From NCBI GenBank assembly GCA_017985675.1, contig JAGNXB010000005.1, positions 12,346 to 76,345 on the forward strand: a stretch of DNA of 64,000 bases, given 5' to 3'. Below are positions 28,857-37,488 of the stretch, one piece after another. Source of the DNA: Saprospiraceae bacterium. Its GTDB lineage: Bacteria; Bacteroidota; Bacteroidia; Chitinophagales; Saprospiraceae. The number at the start of each line of letters is the position of its first letter. Within the stretch, counting starts at the first letter, position 1. The notes under the pieces are model-generated. The model had not been told where the DNA came from. It ran no database searches and saw nothing but the letters and a program-made list of their open reading frames with translations. Position numbers and translations under genes: made by a program.

Positions 28857-31676
28857 ATGAACACTATCTACCACCACGGAATTCGTTCTGTTGTCCTGAG
28901 CTTTGTCTTTCTGACATGCTTTCCATCCGTAAAATTACCTGCATCAAATTTAGCCGCAGAGGGTGTTTCGAGTGTTTGCCCGGAAGTGATTATCATCAAC
29001 GAGGTGGTACCCTTGCCTACAGGATATATCATTCTCGATGTTAATAATGACACTGTAGCGATGAGTGCATTGGGCGCACCACTAACCTCTTGTAATTTAA
29101 ATATTGGCGAACAATATAGACTTCGCCCCTATCGGCCAGGCGTGTTTATGGATGATGTCAGCACTTTTGACATTTTAAATATCCAGCGCCATTTGCTCGG
29201 GCATATACCTTTGGTTACGATGGATCGAATCATTGCAGGTGATGCGAATTACAGCAATACCCTTTCCATTTCGGACATTCTGAACATTCAGGCAAAAATT
29301 TTCGATCAACCGGTAGTACCTGCACAAACTGTCCCAACCTGGCAGTTTGTCTCAAAAGATTTTGTGGATAATTTTCCGCTTATCGCCCCTTATCTGAATA
29401 TGGCTTTCACGTACACCGGTCCCGGACAGGTCCTTGAAATTATTGAGGTAAAAACGGGGCGTTCGCGTCATGAGAGCCGGTATTATGAAACCAATTTTCC
29501 GTATAAAGGGACCTTGTTTTTTGAACTGGATGATATTTATTGCCTTGCCGGCGAGGAATATACCGTTGATGTCCGAGTGTTAGGTTTTACAAACATTCGC
29601 GGATTTCAATTGGCACTAAACGTTGATCCCTCCGGCATGGAGTGTTTAGATGTTTTGCCAAAAGAAGTCAATCATATTTTGCCCAAACTGGGACTGGATA
29701 AAATTGGAAATGGTGTGGTGCGTGCCAACTGGGTGTTGGGCTATCAAACAGATATGGATGTGGCAGATGGCGAGGCCATCTTCGAACTAAAAGTTAAAGC
29801 ATTGCAGGACGGCAAACTAAGCACGTTTATCGATATCAATTCCACGATCATGCGTGCTGAAGGGTATGATAAATTTGATGACTTTTATCATGTGGACATA
29901 AAATATATTCCCAAATTTAAGGGAAATACGACGCACACGAATCTTATACCTGAAACATTGCCCAATGCAGATCCAGAGTTCACAACTACGAGTCAGTTTG
30001 TAGGGAGTCCTTCGAATCAAAATGATCTTTTCCTTTTAAGCGATGGTGTTTCTCAGGCAAATGCCTACGACGCCCAAGGAGATGCGAAAGCTGCACAAAG
30101 TAAACCGATTGCTGATTGTGTAGATTATTTGGAAGTTAGTTTGATGCCAAGTACTGCCTTAGCTGTAATATCAGCAAATGAAATAGAATCTGGGAATAGT
30201 TTTGATCCCTCTACTCCCTATGAAGATTTAGTTTTTAAAATAGAGCTAGCTAAATCTATTAAAGAAGGGCAGATGGTTCCTGGCGCAGGTGCAGACGAAT
30301 TTTTAACAATCGATTGTTCCTATATGCCACCAAATGCTCCCTCTCCTTTGGTTGATGTAACACTTTGGGTAGGAAATAAGGAAGGTGAATGGGATAATTG
30401 TACTTCAACTATATATTTAAATGAAAAATATGGTGTGTGTTGTATGCCTGGCATTATTATGATTGAAGTTGTTCAGGTAAATGGAGAGCAGGAAGGGGGT
30501 GATCTCTGTTCTATTACGACGATACATAGCACAAATGGTATGGACACCATTTCCATTCCTTGTGCAAATCAGGGCGGTGTTTTAGGCTCTTCAAATGAGC
30601 ATATTGTGGAACCCTACCTGAATACGGGTTATTTGTGGGGAACAAGTACCTATGATCTACTGCTAATATCCAAACACTTAACGGGTACAAAAATATTTGA
30701 TAATCCATATAAACGCATAGCTGCAGATATCAATAATGATTGCAAGATTTCAATTAGTGATCTTATTGAACTTCGAAGATTAATTCTTATTCCAGGCCTG
30801 AAGTTAAAAAACAATACAAGTTGGCGTTTTGTCGATGCAGATTATGTTTTTCCAAATCCTGAAAAGCCATGCAACTTTAATGAAACGATTACTTTTTCGG
30901 GTATGCTAGGAGTGATCAATATTGCTAAGTTTTATGCTATTAAAATAGGAGATATAAATTACGGTTATACCAAGAATGATTTAACAGGTGATGATGTTTC
31001 CGGTGAGGTTCGCGGTAGTTCGCCGCCTATTGAATTAACGGTACCAAATCTGACCTTCGAATCTAATTCCACTATCCAGGTACCATTAACATTAAACACT
31101 TCATCGACTATTGAAGGTTTTCAATACACACTGCGTTTTGATCCCGACCGATTAATGTTTGAAGGCCTTGACGTACATGGTTCAGTATTGGAGGAGGAGG
31201 ATTTTGGATTGAGCTGGGTAGCTGAAGGAATTATTTTGGTTAGTTGGATTGGTGATGAAGCCAGTATGGAAACCGGATTTTCTCTACAGTTTAAAACTAA
31301 AACATCTGGTAAAATAAGCGAGGTGATCTCCCTTTCCAACAAATATCTCCGCGCAGAAGCATACAGCATGGATGAGACCATCCACCCGATAACATTAGCC
31401 TTTGAAGAAAGCATGAAGGCTGACAAGATCCATTCCATATCGCCCAATCCCTTTCAATCGGATCTGAAGATCAAGGTTCAATTAAGGACGGAAGGTGATA
31501 TCCTGCTCTCCTTTTCTGATGTGTTGGGTCATGTCTTTTACCAACAAAAGGCACAAGGTAACCGAGGAATGAATGACATTCATGTAGACGGTTCCTTATG
31601 GCCTTCGGGCGCTATTTTTTGCAAAATAGAGCAGCATGGCCATCAGGAAGTCAAGTTATTATTCAAAAAAGCATAA
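28857..31676 (+). CDS. T9SS-secreted protein with two dockerin/cohesin-like sets
   Basis: Codes for 939 aa with a signal peptide in the first about 30 residues. The first half has a dockerin-like segment (about 98-152, STFDILNIQRHLLG and GDANYSNTLSISD) and a cohesin-like domain (about 230-335, IRGFQLALNVDPSGMECL). The second half repeats the theme: a degenerate form of the paralogues' NWDYC block (about 420-525, LWVGNKEGEWDNC), dockerin-like (595-645, DINNDCKISISDLIEL), cohesin-like (735-838, FQYTLRFDPDRLMFEG) and a T9SS sorting domain (857-939, SPNPFQSDLKI). The second half matches the C-termini of the two upstream genes; the first half is more diverged. The own promoter at 28809 suggests separate transcription. 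Function is inferred from domains only. Confidence 0.91.
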   Translation: MNTIYHHGIRSVVLSFVFLTCFPSVKLPASNLAAEGVSSVCPEVIIINEVVPLPTGYIILDVNNDTVAMSALGAPLTSCNLNIGEQYRLRPYRPGVFMDDVSTFDILNIQRHLLGHIPLVTMDRIIAGDANYSNTLSISDILNIQAKIFDQPVVPAQTVPTWQFVSKDFVDNFPLIAPYLNMAFTYTGPGQVLEIIEVKTGRSRHESRYYETNFPYKGTLFFELDDIYCLAGEEYTVDVRVLGFTNIRGFQLALNVDPSGMECLDVLPKEVNHILPKLGLDKIGNGVVRANWVLGYQTDMDVADGEAIFELKVKALQDGKLSTFIDINSTIMRAEGYDKFDDFYHVDIKYIPKFKGNTTHTNLIPETLPNADPEFTTTSQFVGSPSNQNDLFLLSDGVSQANAYDAQGDAKAAQSKPIADCVDYLEVSLMPSTALAVISANEIESGNSFDPSTPYEDLVFKIELAKSIKEGQMVPGAGADEFLTIDCSYMPPNAPSPLVDVTLWVGNKEGEWDNCTSTIYLNEKYGVCCMPGIIMIEVVQVNGEQEGGDLCSITTIHSTNGMDTISIPCANQGGVLGSSNEHIVEPYLNTGYLWGTSTYDLLLISKHLTGTKIFDNPYKRIAADINNDCKISISDLIELRRLILIPGLKLKNNTSWRFVDADYVFPNPEKPCNFNETITFSGMLGVINIAKFYAIKIGDINYGYTKNDLTGDDVSGEVRGSSPPIELTVPNLTFESNSTIQVPLTLNTSSTIEGFQYTLRFDPDRLMFEGLDVHGSVLEEEDFGLSWVAEGIILVSWIGDEASMETGFSLQFKTKTSGKISEVISLSNKYLRAEAYSMDETIHPITLAFEESMKADKIHSISPNPFQSDLKIKVQLRTEGDILLSFSDVLGHVFYQQKAQGNRGMNDIHVDGSLWPSGAIFCKIEQHGHQEVKLLFKKA

Positions 31677-31740
31677 CGAATTTGCGAGGCTGATTGCCTT
31701 TTAGCATTGGCCGTTCCCGTTCAATACCTTCCGGCAGGTG

Positions 31741-31754
31741 CGTACAGCTGTACG
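31741..31754. repeat. Perfect 14-bp palindrome in the intergenic gap
   Basis: CGTACAGCTGTACG is fully palindromic and lies in the 265-bp gap before the polyprenyl synthase gene, about 190 nt before its ATG. No promoter of TAnnTTTG type is obvious in this gap. It may be a protein site or chance. Confidence 0.35.
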
Positions 31755-31941
31755 ATACGATATCAGGAGGAAACACATCACCGGATGATTATTTTGACAG
31801 ATTGAGCTATTCGGATGGCCGGGTTTATCGCTTGGGTAAGCGTGGAAGTAAGGTGGTTTATTTAAATATCCTGGCTTTTCCAGAGTTTTTCCCAACTTTG
31901 AACCCGCCGGACCGTTTGATGTTTTACTGCCGGCTTAAGGC

Positions 31942-32916
31942 ATGCATTTGAACCTCGACCAAATAAAAATTCCTGTTGCTTCCGAGTTGAAAGCTTTTGA
32001 ATCCCATTTTAGGGAGGCATTGCGCAGTGAAGTTGCCCTGCTGGACAAGATAACCTACTATATCGTCCGAAGGAAGGGAAAACAAATCCGGCCCATATTT
32101 GTGTTTTTATCGGCCCGTATGTTTGGTCCCTGCGGTGAGGCAAGTTTCCATGCGGCTTCCTTAGTCGAATTGTTGCATACAGCTACACTCGTACACGATG
32201 ACGTCGTTGATGAATCCCAAATGCGTCGCGGATTTTTTTCCATCAATGCGCTTTGGAAAAACAAAATCGCAGTTCTTGTAGGTGACTATCTGCTATCTCG
32301 CGGACTCCTGCTTGCACTCGACAACAACCAATATAAACTGCTCCATATACTTTCCCGGGCGGTTCGTGATATGAGCGAAGGCGAACTCCTCCAATTGGAG
32401 AAAGCACGCCGCCTGGATATCGCCGAACCCGTTTATTACGATATCATCCGGCAGAAAACAGCGTCTCTGATTGCAGCTGCCTGTGCTGCAGGTACAGCAA
32501 GCAATCAACCGGATCAGGCTGTGACCGACAAGATGTTCCTCTTCGGTGAAAAAATCGGTATGGCTTTTCAAATTAAAGATGATCTGCTGGACTTTGGTGA
32601 CGAACAGACAGGGAAGCCCAAGGGGATTGATGTGAAAGAAAAAAAATTAACCCTACCTTTAATCTATGCGCTCAGCAAAGCAGAGGCTTCGGAGAAGCGG
32701 CGCATTATCCGGATGATCAAACAGGATAGTGAATCGGCGGCGACCTTCACAGCCGTATATGATCTGATCGTAGCTCAGGGTGGCATGGAATACGCCCGGG
32801 CCAGGATGAATCAGTATCGGGATGAAGCTTTTGAGATTTTATTCAGTATGCCGGAATCCCCAGCCAGAACATCCCTTGAACAGCTTGTTTACTTCGTTAC
32901 AGACAGGAAAAACTAA
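31942..32916 (+). CDS. Polyprenyl (long-chain isoprenyl) diphosphate synthase
   Basis: Codes for 324 aa. Trans-isoprenyl synthases condense isopentenyl diphosphate units onto an allylic primer in the cytoplasm; in Bacteroidota this enzyme usually makes the menaquinone side chain. Both Mg-binding aspartate-rich motifs are complete: HDDVVDESQMRRG (Asp86, 87, 90) and KDDLLDF (Asp213, 214, 217). RKGKQIRP near residue 45 matches the conserved GGK.(I/L)RP region, although the GG is replaced by RK. Product chain length cannot be read reliably, but the residues before the first DDxxD (ATLV) lack bulky aromatics, which fits a long-chain product. Confidence 0.93.
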   Translation: MHLNLDQIKIPVASELKAFESHFREALRSEVALLDKITYYIVRRKGKQIRPIFVFLSARMFGPCGEASFHAASLVELLHTATLVHDDVVDESQMRRGFFSINALWKNKIAVLVGDYLLSRGLLLALDNNQYKLLHILSRAVRDMSEGELLQLEKARRLDIAEPVYYDIIRQKTASLIAAACAAGTASNQPDQAVTDKMFLFGEKIGMAFQIKDDLLDFGDEQTGKPKGIDVKEKKLTLPLIYALSKAEASEKRRIIRMIKQDSESAATFTAVYDLIVAQGGMEYARARMNQYRDEAFEILFSMPESPARTSLEQLVYFVTDRKN

Positions 32917-32945
32917 GCGAGTAGTCAGTAGCTGAAAAGGTTTTA

Positions 32946-33341
32946 TCAGCGATATTTATCCGGCAGATGAAGAAGCTCTACCTGCAACTGTTGAACTGAT
33001 TGGTGCACCTTCGCCTTGAGATGACCGGTAGAGATGGGAATAGAAAAATGATGATCTCCGACTGTGGCATTTGTAGAGGACTGGATCACAAATCGTTGCA
33101 CATGCCCGTCTTCATTTCGAAGGGAGAGCTGGTTGCCGTCCACTTCCACAAGGAGGTTGTAGTCACCTGCCGGCACTTGTTCAAAGAGGGCAATGCCCTG
33201 CATATCGGTGAGTGTCTTGTAGTTTACCTTTTGATCGGAGATATCCTGCAACCAGATAACCATGCCCGTGACAGGAATTTCCGTTTGTGCTGACAGGGTC
33301 ACGATAGGTAGGCAGATAGCCAGGAGGAAATGATATTTCAT
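32946..33341 (-). CDS. Small exported protein, possible beta-sandwich
   Basis: Codes for 131 aa from the Met before KYHFLLAICL, which gives a clean signal peptide (cleavage after LSAQ). The frame extends seven codons further, but that start would overlap the promoter -7 element at 33360-33367. The mature part (IPVTGMVIWLQD, GIALFEQVPAGDYNLLVEVD) resembles a carboxypeptidase-regulatory/CnaB-like beta-sandwich, in which a short ornamental strand pair follows AGDY. No partner gene is evident; the neighbours are the convergent polyprenyl synthase and a small lipoprotein gene. Function unknown. Confidence 0.75.
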   Translation of the reverse strand: MKYHFLLAICLPIVTLSAQTEIPVTGMVIWLQDISDQKVNYKTLTDMQGIALFEQVPAGDYNLLVEVDGNQLSLRNEDGHVQRFVIQSSTNATVGDHHFSIPISTGHLKAKVHQSVQQLQVELLHLPDKYR

Positions 33342-33359
33342 TTTAAGCACATTGAAATC

Positions 33360-33367
33360 CAAAGATA
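33360..33367 (-). promoter_or_regulatory. -7 promoter element for the small exported protein
   Basis: On the minus strand this reads TATCTTTG, an exact TAnnTTTG match, 18 nt before the chosen ATG at 33341. No TTG is found at the usual -33 distance. Confidence 0.45.
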
Positions 33368-33495
33368 GGTCTTTTGAAGATCCGGAGGAGAAGGATGGAT
33401 GATATGTAACCTATCAATATAGCCTTATGCCTTCTGCTACAAATTGCTGCCAATGGGCAAGCTACTAGAATTTGGTACAACTGACGCTATCAGCC

Positions 33496-33693
33496 CTAGC
33501 GCATTTTTTTGGGAAAAAGATTCGATTTTCCTTTTTTGGAGGAGAGCTCTCCCTTCTTATTGACGTTCGATTTTCCGGCCTCTTCATTGATCGGACAACC
33601 GGTTTTTTGGCTGTTACAGGCGGGCAATCCGGCAAGTCCGATCCCTAGGATGAGCAACAAAACAGCGAAACGAAGGCGAAAAGTTGGTTTCAA
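33496..33693 (-). CDS. Small basic lipoprotein
   Basis: Codes for 65 aa. A lipoprotein signal with lipobox LPAC puts the acylated cysteine at position 26. The mature peptide is only about 40 residues and rich in Lys, Ser, Gly and Asn (SNVNKKGELSSKKGK), with a second Cys shortly after. Small lipoproteins of this kind with Lys/Ser-rich tails occur in many Bacteroidota, often unannotated. A TAATTTTG -7-like element lies on the minus strand at 33758-33751. No function can be assigned. Confidence 0.6.
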   Translation of the reverse strand: MKPTFRLRFAVLLLILGIGLAGLPACNSQKTGCPINEEAGKSNVNKKGELSSKKGKSNLFPKKMR

Positions 33694-33789
33694 GAGGCTA
33701 TTATTATGTAATCAAAAGGGCTGAATACAGTTAAAACGGGCTATTTTAGTCAAAATTATAGCTTTTCTCAAGAATAATAAGAAAAAACC

Positions 33790-33821
33790 TTTGTGGAATG
33801 GGGATTAGCATTCTATTTTTG
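33790..33821 (+). promoter_or_regulatory. Bacteroidota promoter for the HU gene
   Basis: TTTG at 33790-33793, a 20-nt spacer, then TATTTTTG at 33814-33821 match the TTTG/TAnnTTTG promoter pair exactly. The leader to the ATG at 33856 is about 30 nt. The promoter also shows that the frame's longer start at 33793 is not used. Confidence 0.8.
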
Positions 33822-33855
33822 CGACAGATTCTTTCACATTACTAAAATCCATAAG

Positions 33856-34128
33856 ATGAACAAAGGAGATCTGATCAGTAAGATCGCAGCAGATGCCAGC
33901 ATTACTAAGGCACAAGCTACAGATGCCCTCAATGCCGTTGTAGACGGTATTTCTTCTGCTCTGAAAGCTGATGACAAAGTTACCCTCGTTGGTTTCGGTA
34001 CATTTTCTATCAGCAAGCGTGAGGCTCGCACCGGTCGTAACCCACAGACTGGAAAATCTATCAATATTGCAGCGAAAAATGTTGTTCGCTTCAAGCCTGG
34101 TAAAGAACTTGCAGACAACGTGAACTAA
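33856..34128 (+). CDS. HU family DNA-binding protein
   Basis: Codes for 90 aa, the standard HU length, starting MNKGDLISKIAADA. HU dimers bend and compact nucleoid DNA. The flexible DNA-binding arm is seen as FGTFSISKREARTGRNPQTG followed by KSINIAAKNVVRFKPG, with the proline at the arm tip. The start is fixed by homology and by the strong promoter just upstream. A UUCG-capped terminator follows 23 nt after the stop, so the gene is probably monocistronic and highly expressed. Confidence 0.96.
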   Translation: MNKGDLISKIAADASITKAQATDALNAVVDGISSALKADDKVTLVGFGTFSISKREARTGRNPQTGKSINIAAKNVVRFKPGKELADNVN

Positions 34129-34151
34129 ATAATACGCACTGCAAATGCATC

Positions 34152-34178
34152 AAAGGGCTGTCTTCGGGCAGCCCTTTT
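34152..34178 (+). terminator. Terminator with UUCG tetraloop after the HU gene
   Basis: AAAGGGCTG (34152-34160) pairs with CAGCCCTTT (34169-34177); T34161 and C34162 extend the stem to close a TTCG loop (34163-34166), and a short T-run follows. It is a compact, very stable rho-independent terminator. Confidence 0.92.
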
Positions 34179-34252
34179 GTTTAGTGTCACCTCCCGGCTT
34201 CCAAGACCAATCGTTTACCTACCTTTACGATCCTAACACAATCCCTTCCCCA

Positions 34253-35095
34253 ATGAGTAACATTCCGGCACTTGAACGTACCGCCAGCCAGGTCAGACGG
34301 GATATCATCCGCATGGTTTCACAGGCAAAAAGCGGTCACCCGGGTGGATCCCTCGGATGTGCCGATTTTTTTACCGCACTCTATTTTGATGTTCTTCGTA
34401 GAGCGTCTACATTTCATATGGAAGGCAAAGGGGAAGACCTGTTTTTCCTTTCGAATGGTCACATCTCACCGGTATGGTACAGCGTTCTGGCTCGCAGTGG
34501 CTTTTTCCCTATTGAAGAACTAGCCACGTTTAGAAACATCAACAGCCGCCTTCAGGGGCATCCTGCCACTCACGAACACCTGCCTGGCATTCGGGTCGCT
34601 TCCGGATCACTAGGCCAGGGTATCAGCGTTGCCATTGGCGCCGCACTAGCTAAAAAATTGGATGGCGATCAACACCTGGTTTATTGTCTGACCGGAGATG
34701 GCGAACTCCAGGAAGGCCAGATATGGGAAGCGGCCTTATTTGCCCACCACAACAAGGTCGATAACCTGATTGTCACCGTAGACTGGAACGGCCAGCAAAT
34801 TGATGGCGCAAACGATGAAGTCATTACCCTTGGTGACTTGCCTGCTAAATGGGAAGCATTTGGCTGGGACGTCCTTCGAATGGAAGGCAATAACATGGCT
34901 GATATTCTTAAAACCCTGGCCGAAGCAAAAGACCGCTCCGGTAAAGGAAAGCCTATCGTCATTCTCATGCGCACCGAGATGGGCTATGGGGTAGACTTCA
35001 TGATGGGCTCACATAAGTGGCATGGCGTGGCACCCAATGCCGAGCAAACCACGCAGGCCCTCAATCAATTAGAAGAAACCTTAGGAGATTACTAA
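34253..35095 (+). CDS. Transketolase, N-terminal (TPP-binding) subunit
   Basis: Codes for 280 aa from the ATG at 34253 (MSNIPALERTA); an upstream in-frame start at 34145 would run through the HU terminator and is rejected. Two-gene transketolases split the enzyme into TPP-binding and pyrimidine/C-terminal subunits. This half shows SGHPGGSLGCADFF and the TPP/Mg motif GDGELQEGQIWEAA ending with VTVDWNGQQIDG. Transketolase moves two-carbon ketol units in the pentose-phosphate pathway in the cytoplasm. The partner gene begins 2 nt after the stop, with AGGAG as a likely ribosome site, so the subunits are made together. Confidence 0.95.
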   Translation: MSNIPALERTASQVRRDIIRMVSQAKSGHPGGSLGCADFFTALYFDVLRRASTFHMEGKGEDLFFLSNGHISPVWYSVLARSGFFPIEELATFRNINSRLQGHPATHEHLPGIRVASGSLGQGISVAIGAALAKKLDGDQHLVYCLTGDGELQEGQIWEAALFAHHNKVDNLIVTVDWNGQQIDGANDEVITLGDLPAKWEAFGWDVLRMEGNNMADILKTLAEAKDRSGKGKPIVILMRTEMGYGVDFMMGSHKWHGVAPNAEQTTQALNQLEETLGDY

Positions 35096-35097
35096 AT

Positions 35098-36084
35098 ATG
35101 GACATGCAAACGCAAAGCTCTGTCAGTATCCATACACTGGAAGTAAACGGAAAAAAAGCCACCCGTGACGGGTTTGGCGACGGACTCCTCGAAGCCGGTA
35201 AACACAACGAAAATGTGGTTGCCCTATGCGCCGACCTCCTGGGTTCCCTAAAAATGGATGCCTTTGTCGAAGCTTTCCCCAAACGCTTTTTCCAGGCCGG
35301 CATATCCGAAGCCAATATGATCGGAATGGCTGCCGGATTAGCTACCGCAGGGAAGGTGCCTTACACCGGGACATTTGCCAACTTTTCTACCGGTCGGGTT
35401 TATGATCAGATACGGCAAAGCGTTGCCTACTCCGATAAGAATGTAAAAATTTGTGCGTCTCATGCCGGTCTTACCCTCGGAGAAGATGGCGCAACCCACC
35501 AAATTCTCGAAGATATCGGACTGATGAAAATGCTGCCGGGAATGACGGTTATTAATCCTTGTGATTATAACCAGACCAAAGCAGCAACCATTGCAATTGC
35601 CGATTACGAAGGTCCCGTTTACCTGCGTTTTGGACGCCCCAGTTGGCCGGTTTTTATCCCCGAAGATCAGCCTTTCATCATCGGTAAAGCGCTCCACTTG
35701 AATCAGGGATCAGATGTCTCCATCTTCGCCACCGGCCTTATGGTATGGCTCGCTGTCGAGGCAGCACGTGCCCTGGCTGAAGAAGGGATATCCGTTGATC
35801 TGATCAACATCCATACTATCAAACCCCTGGATGAATCAGCAATAATTGCTTCTATACAGCAAACCGGCTGTGCGGTAAGCTGTGAGGAACACAACCGTAT
35901 TGGCGGATTGGGAGACAGCATCGCGCAAACACTCAGCCGCTTCCACCCGGCTCCGCAGGAATACATCGCAGTCGACGATAGCTTTGGCGAAAGCGGAAAG
36001 CCGGAGGAATTACTGGTCAAATATGGGCTTACCTCGGCTCATATATACAAAGCAGCGAAACGAGCTATACAACGTAAAAAATAG
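35098..36084 (+). CDS. Transketolase, C-terminal subunit
   Basis: Codes for 328 aa from the ATG at 35098, 2 nt after the upstream stop and preceded by AGGAG. It begins with the DGFGDGLLEAG region typical of the pyrimidine-binding domain, followed by FQAGISEANMIGMAAGLATAG, the ASHAGLTLGEDGATHQ segment and a C-terminal domain with GCAVSCEEHNRIGGLG. It pairs with the 280-aa subunit to give a full enzyme. The DXS-like appearance of parts is normal for this family. No sign of frameshift or truncation. Confidence 0.95.
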   Translation: MDMQTQSSVSIHTLEVNGKKATRDGFGDGLLEAGKHNENVVALCADLLGSLKMDAFVEAFPKRFFQAGISEANMIGMAAGLATAGKVPYTGTFANFSTGRVYDQIRQSVAYSDKNVKICASHAGLTLGEDGATHQILEDIGLMKMLPGMTVINPCDYNQTKAATIAIADYEGPVYLRFGRPSWPVFIPEDQPFIIGKALHLNQGSDVSIFATGLMVWLAVEAARALAEEGISVDLINIHTIKPLDESAIIASIQQTGCAVSCEEHNRIGGLGDSIAQTLSRFHPAPQEYIAVDDSFGESGKPEELLVKYGLTSAHIYKAAKRAIQRKK

Positions 36085-36215
36085 GGGCATTTCTCTTCGT
36101 ATTTATAGTCCCATATGGACTGAAAGACAGCGAAGATTTTGGACCATTTTTTTGTCCCGGCTTAGCTGAAACGCTAATTCAGCATCGGGAATCATAATCC
36201 GAACAACACATTAGT

Positions 36216-37361
36216 ATGAAATTTAATACCAAAGTCATCCACGCAGGCGTCGAACCGGACCCTTCAACGGGGGCCATCATGACGCCGATATACCAAACGT
36301 CTACCTACGTGCAAACTGGTCCCGGCGAGCACAAAGGTTACGAATATGCCCGTACCGGCAACCCAACCCGAAGGGCCCTCGAAAAAAACCTCGCCGCGCT
36401 GGAAAACGGCCATGATGGCATTTGTTTTGGATCCGGTCTGGCGGCTATGGATGCCATCCTCAAAATGCTAAAAACCGGGGATGAGGTGATTGCTACAAAT
36501 GACCTCTACGGGGGCTCTTATCGATTGATAAAACGGATTTTTGAACCTTTCGGGCTTAAATCAAAATTTGTCAACATGACAAATATCTATGAGCTGGAGG
36601 CGGCCATTACTGCTGATACAAAGCTCATCTGGATTGAGACACCCACCAATCCTCTACTACAAATCGTCGATATCCAGGCAGTATGTGCGCTGGCCCAATC
36701 CCGAGGAATACTGACCTGTGTCGACAATACTTTTGCTTCCCCTTATCTGCAAACACCTATTGATCTGGGAGCCGATATCGTCATGCACAGCGCGACGAAA
36801 TACCTTGGTGGCCACTCAGACCTCGTTCTTGGAGCCGTAATTTCCCGGACGGCTGAATTATCAGAGAAATTGCATTTTATCCAGAATGCTTCCGGAGCTG
36901 TGCCTGGTCCCATGGATTGTTTTTTGGTATTGCGCGGTATCAAAACATTGCACCTGCGCGTACAGCGTGCCTGCGATAATGCCCGTCAGATCGTCCAATT
37001 CCTGGAGGATCACCCCAAAGTAGGCCGTGTATTGCACCCAGGTATGCCCAGTCATCCGCAACACCAGGTCGCAGCCAAACAAATGCGCGATTTCGGTGCT
37101 ATGGTGTCCTTCGATCTGAAGGATGACAACATAGATAAAGCCTGGAAAGTATTGACGGGAACACATCTTTTTTCTCTCGCCGAATCGCTGGGCGGGGTCG
37201 AGTCCCTGATAGGTCATCCTGCATCGATGACACATGCCTCTATCCCCAGGGAGGATCGCTTGAAAAATGGACTTACAGACAGCCTGATCCGCCTTAGTGT
37301 TGGTGTGGAAGATGTGGAGGATTTACTTGCAGATCTCGATAAAGCCCTGTCTCTTGCCTGA
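36216..37361 (+). CDS. Cystathionine gamma-synthase/gamma-lyase (PLP enzyme)
   Basis: Codes for 381 aa, full length for the Cys/Met metabolism PLP family. Signature features: IYQTSTYVQTGPGEHKGYEYARTGNPTR split across the active site, FGSGLAAMDA for phosphate binding, and the Schiff-base lysine Lys195 in HSATKYLGGHSD. The enzyme either forms cystathionine from an activated homoserine (methionine synthesis) or cleaves it to cysteine; sequence by eye cannot separate these roles. It stands alone, with a 131-bp upstream gap containing a small hairpin (GCTGAA 36165-36170 with TTCAGC 36178-36183). No SAM riboswitch was recognised. Confidence 0.93.
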   Translation: MKFNTKVIHAGVEPDPSTGAIMTPIYQTSTYVQTGPGEHKGYEYARTGNPTRRALEKNLAALENGHDGICFGSGLAAMDAILKMLKTGDEVIATNDLYGGSYRLIKRIFEPFGLKSKFVNMTNIYELEAAITADTKLIWIETPTNPLLQIVDIQAVCALAQSRGILTCVDNTFASPYLQTPIDLGADIVMHSATKYLGGHSDLVLGAVISRTAELSEKLHFIQNASGAVPGPMDCFLVLRGIKTLHLRVQRACDNARQIVQFLEDHPKVGRVLHPGMPSHPQHQVAAKQMRDFGAMVSFDLKDDNIDKAWKVLTGTHLFSLAESLGGVESLIGHPASMTHASIPREDRLKNGLTDSLIRLSVGVEDVEDLLADLDKALSLA

Positions 37362-37448
37362 TTGCGGGTGGATTTATCGGGTTTAATGTGGTAGAGGGAC
37401 AGTTTTATTGGAGCCTTTGATAGCGTTCCCCTTTTGGCCTAATTCCGC

Positions 37449-37456
37449 TACCTTTG
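37449..37456 (+). promoter_or_regulatory. -7 promoter element for ileS
   Basis: TACCTTTG matches TAnnTTTG exactly and lies 32 nt before the ATG at 37489. TTG at 37417-37419 is 29 nt upstream, longer than the usual spacing. Confidence 0.5.
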
Positions 37457-37488
37457 TTGGCTGAACGACGAACCCTGTAATACGACTT

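Noticed and set aside
31694..31951. 85-codon frame before the polyprenyl synthase
   Set aside because: It overlaps the true start of the synthase and has no coding features of its own.
34253..36084. Transketolase broken into two frames
   Set aside because: Two-subunit transketolases with this split are normal; both halves have clean starts, and a ribosome site precedes the second.
36165..36183. Hairpin upstream of the cystathionine enzyme as a SAM riboswitch
   Set aside because: Only a 6-bp stem is present; none of the conserved SAM aptamer cores could be found in the 131-bp gap.
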